A DNA stretch of 64,000 bases from Anas platyrhynchos (taxonomy: Eukaryota; Chordata; Aves; Anseriformes; Anatidae), in assembly GCF_047663525.1 (NCBI RefSeq), contig NC_092606.1, positions 5,516,501 to 5,580,500 of the forward strand. The letters are read 5' to 3'. A program made the translations under genes and the position numbers. Positions 8,766 to 19,772 of the stretch are shown here, piece by piece (positions within the stretch are counted from its first letter, which is position 1; the number at the start of each line of letters is the position of its first letter). The notes below the pieces were generated by a model. It was given only the letters and a program-made list of their open reading frames with translations. It was not told where the DNA came from and made no database searches.

Positions 8766-11483
8766 CCTCTCTTCGCGTCACCGAGGTGCAACCCGAGGGA
8801 CCGGGATCAGCGGCGTCCTGCGGGCTCACCCCTCTGAGAGCCGAGGATGAGGAGGGCGGGGATGAAGAGCGCAGCCGGCAGCATCCAGGCAGAGCCGTGG
8901 CTGGAGGAGCTGTAAAAACGGGGCTGTAAAACGGGGAGCGGGGTGTCCCCGCCTGCCGGGGGGGTGGCGTTGAGCTGGGACAGCAGGAGAAAGCTCGGAA
9001 AGAGGCATTAAACTTTCTGTTTTCCTCCACAGCTCGTTTGTAGGATCTTTGTTACCTGCAGGGTGCCCGGGTGGGCTCAGGACCTGCCTGATGGTGGCTG
9101 CGGACCGCGAGCTGTCCCCGTGGGGTGGCAGGGACGGGGTGGTGGCATCGGAGCTGTCCCACACGGGGTTGACCTGCGGTGCCGTGCCACGGAGCGGGAT
9201 TACCCTCGCAAAAAAACCCGGCAGCGGGCCGGAGCTGGCTCACGCTGCCCTTTTCATGGCTGGGTGTGCCGGGGGCAGGGCCCTGCGGAGCCGCTGACTC
9301 AGGGCCGAGTCACGCACGGCCCCAGATGGCTGCTCGGGAACGGCCACCCCGGGCTGGGTGCCCGCCTGCTGCCAGCCCTGTAGGGCAGCACCGGGGCCTC
9401 AGGAATTTGGGGTGCGGGCTGGGTGCTGCTGTGCTGTGCCCTCCCGGCTGGAGCTGTGTGTTTGTGGGGTTGTGGCAGCTCAGGAGAGGTCTGGGTGAAA
9501 CCTTTTTAGTTCAGCTGTGGTCCAGGCTCTGCTTCTCTGTGGGGCAGAGGTGGAAAAAAGCCCCTGAAGGGCAGCTCCCTGCTCACCTTTTCCCCGGGGG
9601 ATCTCGCCCCGTGCCCTGGTGCTGGGTGAAATGTCCACGGGCGAGCCCAAGGAGGGCTCCTGGGAGCCTGCTGGAGGTGGCATCGCCCGCAGGGTGCTGG
9701 GCACCTGTACAAAGGGAAATGGCCTTGTGCTGAAATAAGGCTGCACAATTTCAACAGGCTGGGTGCCCGCAGCAGGGCTGCTACTCAATTTTGGCACCTC
9801 AATGGGAAAAAATCTGTCGTCGCAGCGTCCTTCGTGCTGATTAAAAGCTGCTGTGCTCGGTGTGTGCGTGGTGGTGGCTACGGGAAGCCGAGTTCCTTTG
9901 GGGTCAGCGTCACCGGGAGAGAACGGGGTGGCCGAGCACCCTTGGGTGGGGATGGAAGCACACCTAAGGCTTGAGGCGAGCCGGGCTCTTCCACCCCAGC
10001 TGCTTCGAGCTCATCCGAAAGAGCTGGCACCTGCTCAGCACACCCCGGAGTGCACCAAGGGGGGCTAAAAGGGATGGTGAGAGTATTCAGGGCAGCCCGA
10101 GGGCAAGGAGGAGAAGCTCCTGGGCTGTGCCCCCCCTCTGTGCGTTGCAGCAGGGTGTCTCAGCTCATGGGGAGCACTTGGCTTTGCTGCTTCCTCCCGT
10201 CACCACAAAGGACTGATGTGCTCTACCCAAATCCAGCCCTTTCCCAGGGAAGCTGTGGCTGTTTCGGGGTAGAGAATTGCCCCCGAGCAGCACCAAGCCC
10301 CCTGAGGTCAGGAAGGTGAAACCGCAGTATTTCAGGTCAGCTTTCCTAAATCAGGAGGTGTCGGAGTGCAAATTTGTGTGTTTAAGGCAATTTAAGGCAA
10401 AAATGGCGTTACAGCATCTCACCTGCTGAGCGAGCGGGCTCGGCCCTGCTCTGGTTAATATAAAAACGGAGGGATTTCAGGCTGACACAGTGTCCCTGCG
10501 GGAACTTGCTAGATTCTCAGGGCTTACCCTTCCTCCTGCGAGGCGCCATGTGACCGGTGAGTAAGTGCAGTGCTTCCTGTAGAAAGCCCAGGCTTGCTCG
10601 CTGCTGCCTTGCAAAATCTACCAACTCTTTCCTCCGGCACCGAGGCCGTGCGTTTCCTGCAGCATCTGCCCACCTCCTCCAGCCCTGTCTGCGAGCTGGG
10701 GGGGATGCCACGCGAGGCTGGGGCTTCTCTGCCCGGGGCTGGAGGGGGTGGGAAGCGCTGGCTGCAGCAGCTAATGCAATATTCAAGCCCTCTGTAGCAA
10801 TGCCAGCAGGTGCTGCTCGCTCAGAGGTCGGCTCGCAGCCCTCTGTCCTTAGGGGTAAGGTATTTGGCGTGAGCTCCCGCGGGCTGACTCTCTGCTTCCC
10901 AGCTGTGGGAGCAGCAGCTTGCCTCAGTCAGAGCTCCCCTCGCTGGGATAATGTGCTTTCGCAAAGCAGAAGGTCAGCATGACCGGTGTGCTCGCTGAAA
11001 GCTCCCTGCCAGCAGCGAGCTGGAGGAGCAGGACGGGCTGCTGGAGCTGCTGGAGCTGGGAACGTGCGGTCCCTGCTGCTTACTCAGATCCCAGGACGTG
11101 GGCAGCCTCCTCTCGTCCAGCCCAGCAGATCCCCAGCTAGAAGAGAGGGGAAAGTGCAGCTCCCTCTTGCCCCAGCACACAAGGAGCAGCCAAGGGCTGT
11201 CTGCAAACACAAAATGCAGGCGCTGAATCCATGCTAAATCCACTTCTACTTTATTTCTCTTGTGCTAGGATGGGAGAAGGTTGAGCTGTAACCCTTGGGT
11301 GATGCCGTTCCCCTTGCTACGAAGCTCAGGTTTCTGTCAGCAGGGGTATTTGGTTGATATCACAGGCCCTATAAAAGAGAGGTTCATTGGGGATGGGCAG
11401 TAAATCCCCTCAGCTCTGTGTCTCGAGGGGCTCTGTGCTGGCACGGGGAAGGCAGCGTGGAGCCGGGCTGCTCGGGGTGCCAC
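8766..11483. other. Intergenic region without recognised gene
   Basis: After miR-22 I find no open frame resembling a known protein on either strand. The stretch holds the probable 3' end of MIR22HG near 9.0 kb and a consensus AP-1 site TGACTCA (9295-9301). A minus-strand acceptor (AG at 10578-10577, exon from 10576) could belong to an extra terminal exon of the AIFM3-like gene. Otherwise it is ordinary GC-rich spacer. Confidence 0.6.
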
Positions 11484-14400
11484 TTACTCTGCTTCTTCTT
11501 TAGAGATTCGTTTCCCCGAGTACAAAACTTCTGCAATCAGAGACACCATGGGGTCACAGTTCAGGCTGGCAGCTGCAGTCACAAAACCATCCCTGAAGGA
11601 GAAAGCAGAAGGACATGGATCTCAGCACAAATACCTCAGCGGGGCAGCAGCCCCCTGCCACCCCCAGGCCAGATGTGTTTTGGGAGGCTCAGGGCAGGGT
11701 GGCCGATGCCTCAGGGTGCCCAAGGACTTGCAGCTGATCTCCTGGGGCTGGGCACCGAGTCTGGGGGCAGAGGGAGAGGAGACGTGTCCCAGGCTCCCTG
11801 CCCAGCTGGTGTCTCCATCCCAGTGCTGGCTTTTCCCGTTTTGGTTATGGGGCAGCGTGGCTTGTGTCAGATCTCCTGTGGAAGGTGCTGGAAGCTCAGC
11901 CTCTTCTCCGTGCCTACCCTGCTTGTTTTGCTCTGAAATTGTCTCCCTGCTGGTTTTCAGGGAAAAAATGCACAGCCCCGGGAGGGTGATGTGTAGCCAT
12001 GTCCCCACTGCAGGAGGTTCTGCAGGCTGTGAGGGAGAGGCCAGTGCCCCCTTTCCAGAGCGCCACCGTGTCGGGGCACAGGCTGGCTGTGGATTCACTC
12101 ACCTGATGTAAAAAATCAGGAACTTCTGCTGCTCCAAGCTGCCCTTCACGACGGTGTCTGTGAATCCCTTCCCGCAGCCTGCAGGGGATTGCAGCAGCTG
12201 GTCAGGGAGCCCTGGCTCAGCCGCTGCCACCCACCCCACCGCAGTGCCACCACCAGTGCAGGCAGAACTGACCCAGAGTCATCACCCCAAGCCTCTGCTT
12301 GACCTGGATGGGGAAAATCTTCCTCCTTTGTGACCTCCAAGCCACTGGAGATCGGCAAAACCCAAGAGCTGTGTGTAACCTGCTGGCACAGAGCTCAGAC
12401 AGGATTCCTAACCCCACTACTCCAAAGTTTGAGCATTTCAGGTAAATTACAGCTGCTCCTTGCTGCAGCCTGGATAAGAGCTGGGTGTTTACAAGCCCTG
12501 GGCCCACCTGGTGGATGAGCAGCTCCGCTAGGAAGCCGTTCAGCTCCTCACATCCCTCTGCCCCATCCTACCTGCGTAGTGGATGCTTTTCCCAAGCATT
12601 GTGGTCCAGAAGAAGGGGACAGTGTGCAACGCCTTCTGTTTCTTCAGCATGTTAAGGGCAGCAATGGAACCTGTGGTGGACCAGCAGGGTAAACATTTTT
12701 GTTTCTTTTGGGTGATTTGAGAAGTTGAATCTTAAGCTTGCTCATCTCAGTACCACGTTCTGCTCTGGCTTCTCAGGGCCTCAATCATTCCTGCTAAGAG
12801 CTGATGTGCAGATGCACTGTGCCTGCATCTGGACTCACCAAAGAGTGGGCCAGAAGATGTATTTTTTCTCCTCCTTCACCCCAGGACTGTCTTTGTGTAA
12901 GCTGTTTCTGAAGAAACAGCTCTCTGCTTAGTGTACCTACAGTGCTGCCTAGCTAAGGTGGTTTTCTGTGTGGGCCACAAACCCTTCCTGCCCGGGCTGA
13001 GCCTGGGTATCTGGCAGGCAGTGCCCCTTACATCTTGTTATTCTGTTGTCCCTTCTGCCTCATTTCTTCTCAGGAAGAGCAGTCAGGCACTGGGACGGAT
13101 TGTCCAGGGAGGTGGTGGAGTCACCATCCCTGGGGGTATTCAAGGGAAAGCTGGACGCGGTGCTTGGGGATGTGGTTCAGTAGTGACACTGGTGGTAAGG
13201 GGATGGTTGGAGCAGATGATCTTGAAGACCTTTTCCAACCTTGATGTTTCTGTGGTTCTATTCCCTCGGTACCCATTTGTGAGGGGAGCTGGAAAGCACG
13301 GAGCCGCACTGTCTCACCGTGAGCCTCGGCCACCTGTTGGTGGTGGATGCTGGAACGCTCCCCGTCGAGCAGCGCTACAGGAAAGGAGACCACATCCCCC
13401 GCAGCAAACACGTTGGGGATGTTGGTTTGCATGCACTAATGAGACAAAAAAAAACAATTGGTGCAATGAGGAGAAAGAAGGGATTCAGCATGGACCACAG
13501 CTACTCTGCTGGCACTTACCAGATCCACCAGGATGGCACCGCTGCTGTCTCTGGCAATGGAGGTGCCCTTCAGAAACTCAGAGCTGGGCAACGCCCCTGC
13601 AAGGAAAGGAGCAAGGACAAATGCAGCAAAGCTCTGCAAAAGCAAGGAGGAAACTTGGCCATGGCCCTACAGCAAGCACGTGCCTTTGGTGCCTGCTCAG
13701 ACCAGAGCAGCTCACGGCAGTGACCAGCGGTTGAGCTGGTGCTGACCTAACCCAGCAACAATAAAACCAGGCCCCAGAACAAAGCACGCTGCGATAACAC
13801 AGCAGTGACCTACAGAGCTCAACAAGCATGCCAAAGTCACACCGAGACCATAAGTAGCTCCTTTCCTCGTGCCGAGTGATTACTCGTGGGCTGCTGACTT
13901 TCTTAGGGTGATTTGGGGCCAAAAGGAAAGTTTGGATGATGGCAGAATGGGAAAGAGGGGAGCAGTATTCTGGGAAGGGTTAAACTAGGATTTGCTGGCT
14001 GTTCTCCCTATTTCCAAACCTGTCTCCCTCTCCCAGCTGGGGTTGCTTACCTATTCCCAGCACCACCACGTCTGCAGGTATTTTTTTTCCGCCACCAATA
14101 ATGGCCTCTGTGACCTAGGAAAGGAGCAAAAATCATTAACAAAGAGTTAAAAACTGTCCTAATTCCCACAGACTCCCTGCTGCCTCGTTCTGTGCTGTCT
14201 TTTTATTTCCACAGGCTCAGATCACTTTGTCCAGAAAAAAAAAAACTGTGTGTTGCCAGGAACGTAAGAGAAAATCAAGTTGTTGCCCCTAAGGTAGGAA
14301 GGCATACTGGTACCTTTTGAGCCTAGAGTTATGCTTAATGAAAAGAAACACAAGGGTCTAGAGACGGGATGAGAAAGCCTAGACTTAGGCACTAGGATAC

Positions 14401-17400
14401 ACCTTAGTTGAGGAGGGAGGCTAAAATTAGCAGTTCAGGGATCCCAGCAGCATGGCTGACCTTTCCATCCTTCCCTTTCAGCTCACAGAGTTCTGTTTTC
14501 GTGTAAAACTTCACCCCGTTATTTTGCAGCATCTGAAAAGGAAAAGGAAGCTAGTTTGAGTATTCACTAGGAAATTCCAGGCTGGTAAAAGCAGCAGCCA
14601 TCCAGCCAAAACCCAGGCAGGCAGCTTAGCTGCTGCTCCAGGCAGCAGAGAGGTTTCATTTGCTTCCCCAGCTGGCACAAGGCGTGCTGGAAGCCTGGCT
14701 TTGCTCTGCTCTCCCAGCCAGGACTGGTGCATGAGGTGGGCCTGGCAAGAGATGGGGCTTGGGGATGGAATCGAGCTGGGAAATGTGAGGTGTGTGTGCA
14801 CACAGCTCCCTTGGTGAGCTGTCAGAAGGGCGGCTAGGCACGCAGGGCTGTGACTCAGAGCAAAGGCTGGATTTCCCAGCTAGTCGTGGATAACAAGGCT
14901 GTTTAGATAGCGCATGTTCTCCATCCTAGAAATCAGCACCACGTTCTAACCTTCATGCAAACGCCTCCGACCTGAGCACCCAGCGTTTTCTGGAAAGGGA
15001 ACTCATCTTTTTCCACCACTGAGACAGCAGCAGCCTTGTCTGAGAGGAAGGCGGCTGCCTCCATTCCTGCAAGTGAAGGGCATGTCCAAGGTAAGTCTGC
15101 TGCAAGCAGGAACCTGCACTCTCCTCCTTGGAAATCTTTTCCTCTTCCAGATGAAGAGAACAAATCTGATGTATTGCCAATGTTTAACTGCTCTTCTCTG
15201 CATTTCTGGGCTGATGTATTTAACACCCCGCCCTCCCCACCTCCCGTATTCTTTGTTCTCTTGCTCTGTGGACCCAGATGTTAAGAAATACAAAGCCCAG
15301 CTCCTGGTTCTGTACCAAATAGCTCCTTTTCTGGGCCTTACCCTCTCACTTTCCCAATGTTTGGGGGAAGTCCTGCTCCTTGGAAGGACAGTGACTATTT
15401 CACAGGGCACATCTCCCTCTATATACATTTCCTGGACCTGGATAGCTCAGTTTCTGGCTATCAGAGGTAAGAGTTGATGTGTTGTGTAGTTCGCACACCC
15501 CCAGCTATAGTCTCTGGTGACAAGACAGGCAGTGAATGGCTATCCCTTCTCTGCGGGCCCCAGGCAATCTGCACACACAGCAGCAGTGGGTTTCAAGGCC
15601 CCCTTTTCCATGACCTGATTGTCACTCAGCCTTTTACCTATGAATGAAGCTCCTACGACCACCACGTTCCTCCCAGCTGCCAGCTCTAAGATCTTGCTAG
15701 AGTCTTCTGGGGTTTGGAGATGACATACGTTCTGCAGGTCTGCGCCTGGGACTTTGAGGGAGCTGGAGCTGAGAGAGAGAAAATCCAGGTATGTCTCCTG
15801 ATCATAAATGAAGCTGAGAAGGTAAGAAGGGAGCACACAAACTCATGCAGTCTCTTGGCCATCTGATCCCATCTTGTCCTATATCATCTCATAACCACTC
15901 CCTTCCACATTTCTGTAGAAGAGTTCCAAGCTCCCAGCGTTGACCCATCTTGTTCTGGCACAACTTTTGCATGTGGCAAACGCTTCATATACTCACTGGC
16001 TGCCTGTTGCAATGAGCAGCTGATTGTACTTCTGAGAAGACCCATCCTTGAAGTGGACCTTCTGCTTCTGGAAATCCACCGACACTGCCTGCAGAACAAA
16101 GGAGGCAAAGATCAGGAAGGCTCCTTTGGCCCTATGGTGTCCTGCCACATCAGTCCCTTCTGCCTGCCTGTCCTATGTCTAGACACCCAGGTAATGAGGA
16201 ACGCTGGGGAGTTTTTCAGTTCCCACAGGTGCTAGGCTTTAGGAACACCTTATCTTCTGTGGCAGCACTGCAGCATGCTCACAGTCCCTAGCACTGGCCT
16301 TGGAGCACTGTCACAGAAGATAACGTGTACCTAAGCAGAGCCCCACATTCTGGAAATGTAGCACTATGCCTGGAAGTGTGGGCTTCCCCTCCCCGTGGCA
16401 GGAACAGAGCCACCCACTGAGGACTGATCTCAGCTGCTCTTGCACCTCTTTCTCTGTCCAGAGCTCTATGTCGCGAGCACTGAGGAATTCAGGTTTCCTC
16501 AGGTAGAGGTCCTCAGCTTTCATGGTCATTTCCTGGAAACAAAACAGAAATATGACACAAAGCACTTCTCAGAGCCAGCAGTACTCTTGCAGTGTTTGCT
16601 AGGAATGAAGTTTGCATAAGAGGCAAATTCTGCACTAGTAAATCACAGCTGCTAGTATTGCCCCATCCCCATCATTTTCCTGTACCCCCTCAAAAAAATA
16701 TCCACTCAACCTCTAGTGGGAAGAACTCAGCCAAAGGGGATAAAACCACTAGCCTGTGGTAGGCTTTGATCAAAGAGTTTCTGAGAGGAAAAAGTGAAAC
16801 ATTAGCTGGAAATTATAGCCCTTTTCCTTGCCTCAGAGCACTCCTGCTGCCCTGCCAAAATGGATCATTTTATTGCTCAGTCTGGTGATGAGTGTGAACT
16901 ATGCCCCTAATTCACATGTTGTACCCGGGCATGGTCCTGCTCTTCTCACAGACAAACCTTGATCAGTTTGGACTTGTCATATGGAGCATGTTTCTCTTTG
17001 GTGGCCATGATGATCCTGCCAGTAAAGCCCTCTTGGCGAAGTGTCTCTGCACAGACCAGGGCAGCCACACCTACAAGAGATGCTCATCTCAGCCCTATTA
17101 CACATCACTATGGAGCAAGAGGAGAAGAAGGCAACTCCCCCCCAGAGACAAGACTGGCAGCTCACAGTATACGTGAGGAGGGCATGGTACAGACCACTTC
17201 ACTTACCTCCACCAAGGAGCAGCACTGTGTTCGGGTTGAGAAGACACCGTTTGCTTGTGTCCTTCACCCTCACGCTGCTTTCAAGATCCTAGAATGAGTG
17301 AGAAATAATGAAATTGTACCTAGCTCAAGGTGCTGATTGTGCTTAGTGGCAGCAGGTAAGGTCAGTACCTTCTTTTTTGCTGTAACAAACACCTTTCCTT

Positions 17401-18661
17401 GTTCCACTGTTACCTGAAGGGATAAAAGAAGAGTATTTAAGCACTGCACTCATGGGGAGTGATAGGATCTTTCCAGTGAGGTTCTAATTAAGTGGGTTTG
17501 CTGTGCCATGCTTTCTGGCCCCATGGTGACTTAAAAGCTTGGGCAGGGGTCTGTCCTAGGGCTGATGTTAAAGAGGATCCTGCTAAGAGTGGGCTGTCTG
17601 GGACCTGAATGAGAAAGGGTCTAGGAGGCAAAGTTGGGGACCTGTAGGACAAATCTGGATAATGGAGTCCAGCTCTAAGGAGGGAGGATCAGTGTCCAGA
17701 GGAGTTTATGGACCTGCTCCGTTGGGCTGAATGTTGGAGGGCAACCCTCTCTGACACACCAAGAGTGACCCATAGGAATTGTGAATGTCAAGTGAGCACC
17801 CATTGATGCTGCGGAGCTCATGAGCTTTTCTCTTCCTCCCAGGGGCACTCAGGAAGAAGTGTAAATCCTTTTTTCCATTCCAAAAAAAGAGCAGTGCTGG
17901 CTGTGGAGGATACCAAGATGTGTGGCATCATTTTGGATTGAAAAGAGCTTGAGGACAGAGAGTTACATGATCCCATGAAATCATCCTATGCGTAGCTCTG
18001 TGTGATGGGGACCACGGTCAGTGTCAGGAACTTGTGGGTGGCACAGAGGACATAGACCAAGCTGGAAGGACGACACGTCACCTTAAAGCAGGGAAGACAG
18101 TCCAGAGAAGGGTATTCCTCAATATCTCCTGTTTTGATGTTAAAGCAGGCTCCATGCCAGGGGCAGCGCAGCCTGTGCCCCCTCAAGACCCCTGCAACAG
18201 AAAAGCCCCCACAACAATAAGCTGACAGCCAGCCTCCCCAGCATGGCTTCTCCCCACCATGAAGCACAAGCATTACCTTTGCTGAGCGGGGCACCGTAAT
18301 GTGGGCACCTACTGCCCAGGGCGCTGAACTCCTTCTTGTTCCTCACCAGCAGCACCGGGTGGCCAGCCACCATCACCTCGCAGAGCCTGTGGGAGAGGCA
18401 GAGAGGTGGGCGCTGTGGTGGCGAGCCAAGGCTCAGCCCCTCATGGCCATCATGGCGCTCCCTCAACCACCGACATGGCGGCCACCAACATGGCTGCCTC
18501 CAGCATGGCAGCCATTGTGGGGGCAATGCCAGCCCTGCATGGCTCATGGCGGCAGGCTGGGCCTCGGCATCCCTGCAGGGTACTCACTCTCCATCCCCGA
18601 TGTCGGCTTCATTGCAGACCTCGGCGGTGATGGTGTCATCGCCGTCCTTGCCGGTGGCCAT
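11484..18661 (-). CDS. AIFM3-like Rieske/FAD oxidoreductase (AIF family)
   Basis: Seventeen coding exons (minus): 18661-18588, 18386-18277, 18191-18082, 17413-17369, 17288-17207, 17070-16958, 16532-16446, 16088-15997, 15768-15638, 15066-14951, 14532-14461, 14114-14051, 13596-13520, 13435-13318, 12670-12572, 12178-12103, 11592-11484. They join in frame to 524 residues, start [10 protein letters not shown] Rieske 2Fe-2S domain has all four ligands: C52 and H54 in CPHYGAP, C71 and H74 in CPWHGACFN. The AIF-type fold follows: an FAD dinucleotide loop [18 protein letters not shown] (about 139-156), an NAD loop [11 protein letters not shown] (272-282), and [12 protein letters not shown] (399-410). 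Human AIFM3 is 605 residues with a longer N-terminus. AIFM3-class proteins are predicted oxidoreductases linked to mitochondria and apoptosis. It is not AIFM3 by position: humans have no gene here. It may correspond to the extra fish AIF paralogues (aifm4/aifm5); that is inference. The last codons are uncertain because the TAA overlaps a good donor (gtaagt). Confidence 0.9.
13060..13264 (+). mobile_element. CR1 LINE 3' fragment
   Basis: The sequence follows the CR1 3' region: CAGGCACTGGGACGGATTG, GGTGGTGGAGTCACCATCCC, then TGGGGATGTGGTTCAG, and a 3' end CTTTTCCAACCTTGATG with a terminal TTCTGTGGTTCTATT. It is a severely 5'-truncated non-LTR insertion, typical for birds. It lies in intron 14 of the AIFM3-like gene, antisense to it. 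Confidence 0.88.
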
Positions 18662-18810
18662 GGGTGGGTGGCGGAAGGGGCTGGTGTCTGTCCTTGCTGT
18701 GTCCCCTGAAGGCAACGACATTTAGGCACGTTTGTGCCATCACGGCAAAATCCCACAACAAAAAGTAGGGCCACAGCTATTTCAGGGGTCCCACACTCAT
18801 TGTGCAACAG

Positions 18811-18835
18811 AAAAAAAAAAAAAAAAAAAAAAAAA
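18811..18835 (+). repeat. Poly(A) tract of 25 bases
   Basis: A pure A run followed by GAAAAAGAG, about 150 bases upstream of the AIFM3-like start (a T run on that gene's strand). It may be a retroposed tail or a simple expansion. Confidence 0.9.
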
Positions 18836-19741
18836 GAAAAAGAGCCATGACTGGCAGAAAACGCACACGTCCCCGTTTTTTATTTCATCTCCAAACCCAA
18901 AGCCCATTCCTTTGATATTTTTTTCACTGACTTAACCCAATTCTCATTTTCAGGTGACAGCCCTGCATCCCATTAAACTGAGCTCAAGCACAGGGCAAGC
19001 AAGCTGGCAAGCCTGTTTCACAATAGTTGTGTCATAAACAAAAAAAAATATTTAAAATTATTTACAGTAGATGAGTCAGGGCAAGACACTGCTGATGCAG
19101 CCTGTGGATGCTCTAACCTGGGGTCTGCAGTTGCCACAATACCTCTGAAATCTCTTCAGTGCTGGTGCTGAGATAGTATTTGCACTAACTGGAGAAAAAA
19201 TAAAAATAAAAAAGGCAACAATTCCTGTCCAAAGTGTCTCCCAGGCTAAAAAGGAGCAGAAAAACTTGGGTTTTAGTGCTGCCTCTGCTTTAGCTTAGAA
19301 GAAAGTCTACTGAGTGTTTAGAGATTTTCTTCTCCATTTTGGACGGGAAAAAAAAAAAAAGGAAAGAAATGGAGACAGAGGGGAAATGTGGGGCACATTT
19401 TGAATATCAGGTGCGCAATATATGGCAGCAATTTCACTGCCGACACCAAGACATTGGGAAATTCCCACATTACCACCCCGACCCCAAGGAAAGGCTTCAA
19501 CGGATACTCACAGGGTGCTGCTGCAGGGACTCAACGTTTGCCCCTGTCGAAAGCTGCCACCACCGTCTGTGAGTCCCTTCCCCGGCTGTAAGTCTCTCCC
19601 CAAACCCCGCTCCCCCAGCCCACGCTGGGCGATGCTCTCCCAGCCTTGCACAACATTCCCAGTTGGCGGGTGGCAGCAGGGACACAGCTTATCTGATTTC
19701 TGCAACTGCTCCGTGCATCATTAACGTTGTTTGTTTTCTTT

Positions 19742-19772
<31 letters not shown>

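Larger units (their letters stand above)
5000..9030 (+). ncRNA. MIR22HG: MIR22HG, miR-22 host transcript (ends approximate)
   Basis: Placed by synteny (divergent from WDR81, upstream of TLCD2 and PRPF8 as in human) and by splice signals around miR-22. Candidate exons are about 5000-5084 (donor GAG/gtgagtg), 7652-7707 (acceptor cttggcag, donor GAG/gtgaga) and one starting at 8654 (acceptor ctccccag) that contains the hairpin. An alternative first exon may end at 6424. An ATTAAA at 9007-9012 could end the transcript. No conserved coding frame is seen; the open frames here are low-complexity GC-rich translations. The host is a spliced long noncoding RNA in mammals. Exon choice is inferred and needs RNA evidence. 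Confidence 0.55.

Noticed and set aside
10517-10786. Minus-strand frame ending ALHLLTGHMAPRRRKGKP, loosely like the AIFM3 tail
   Set aside because: The phase does not fit splicing from the 11488 donor, and the resemblance is too short to call an exon; only noted as an open alternative.
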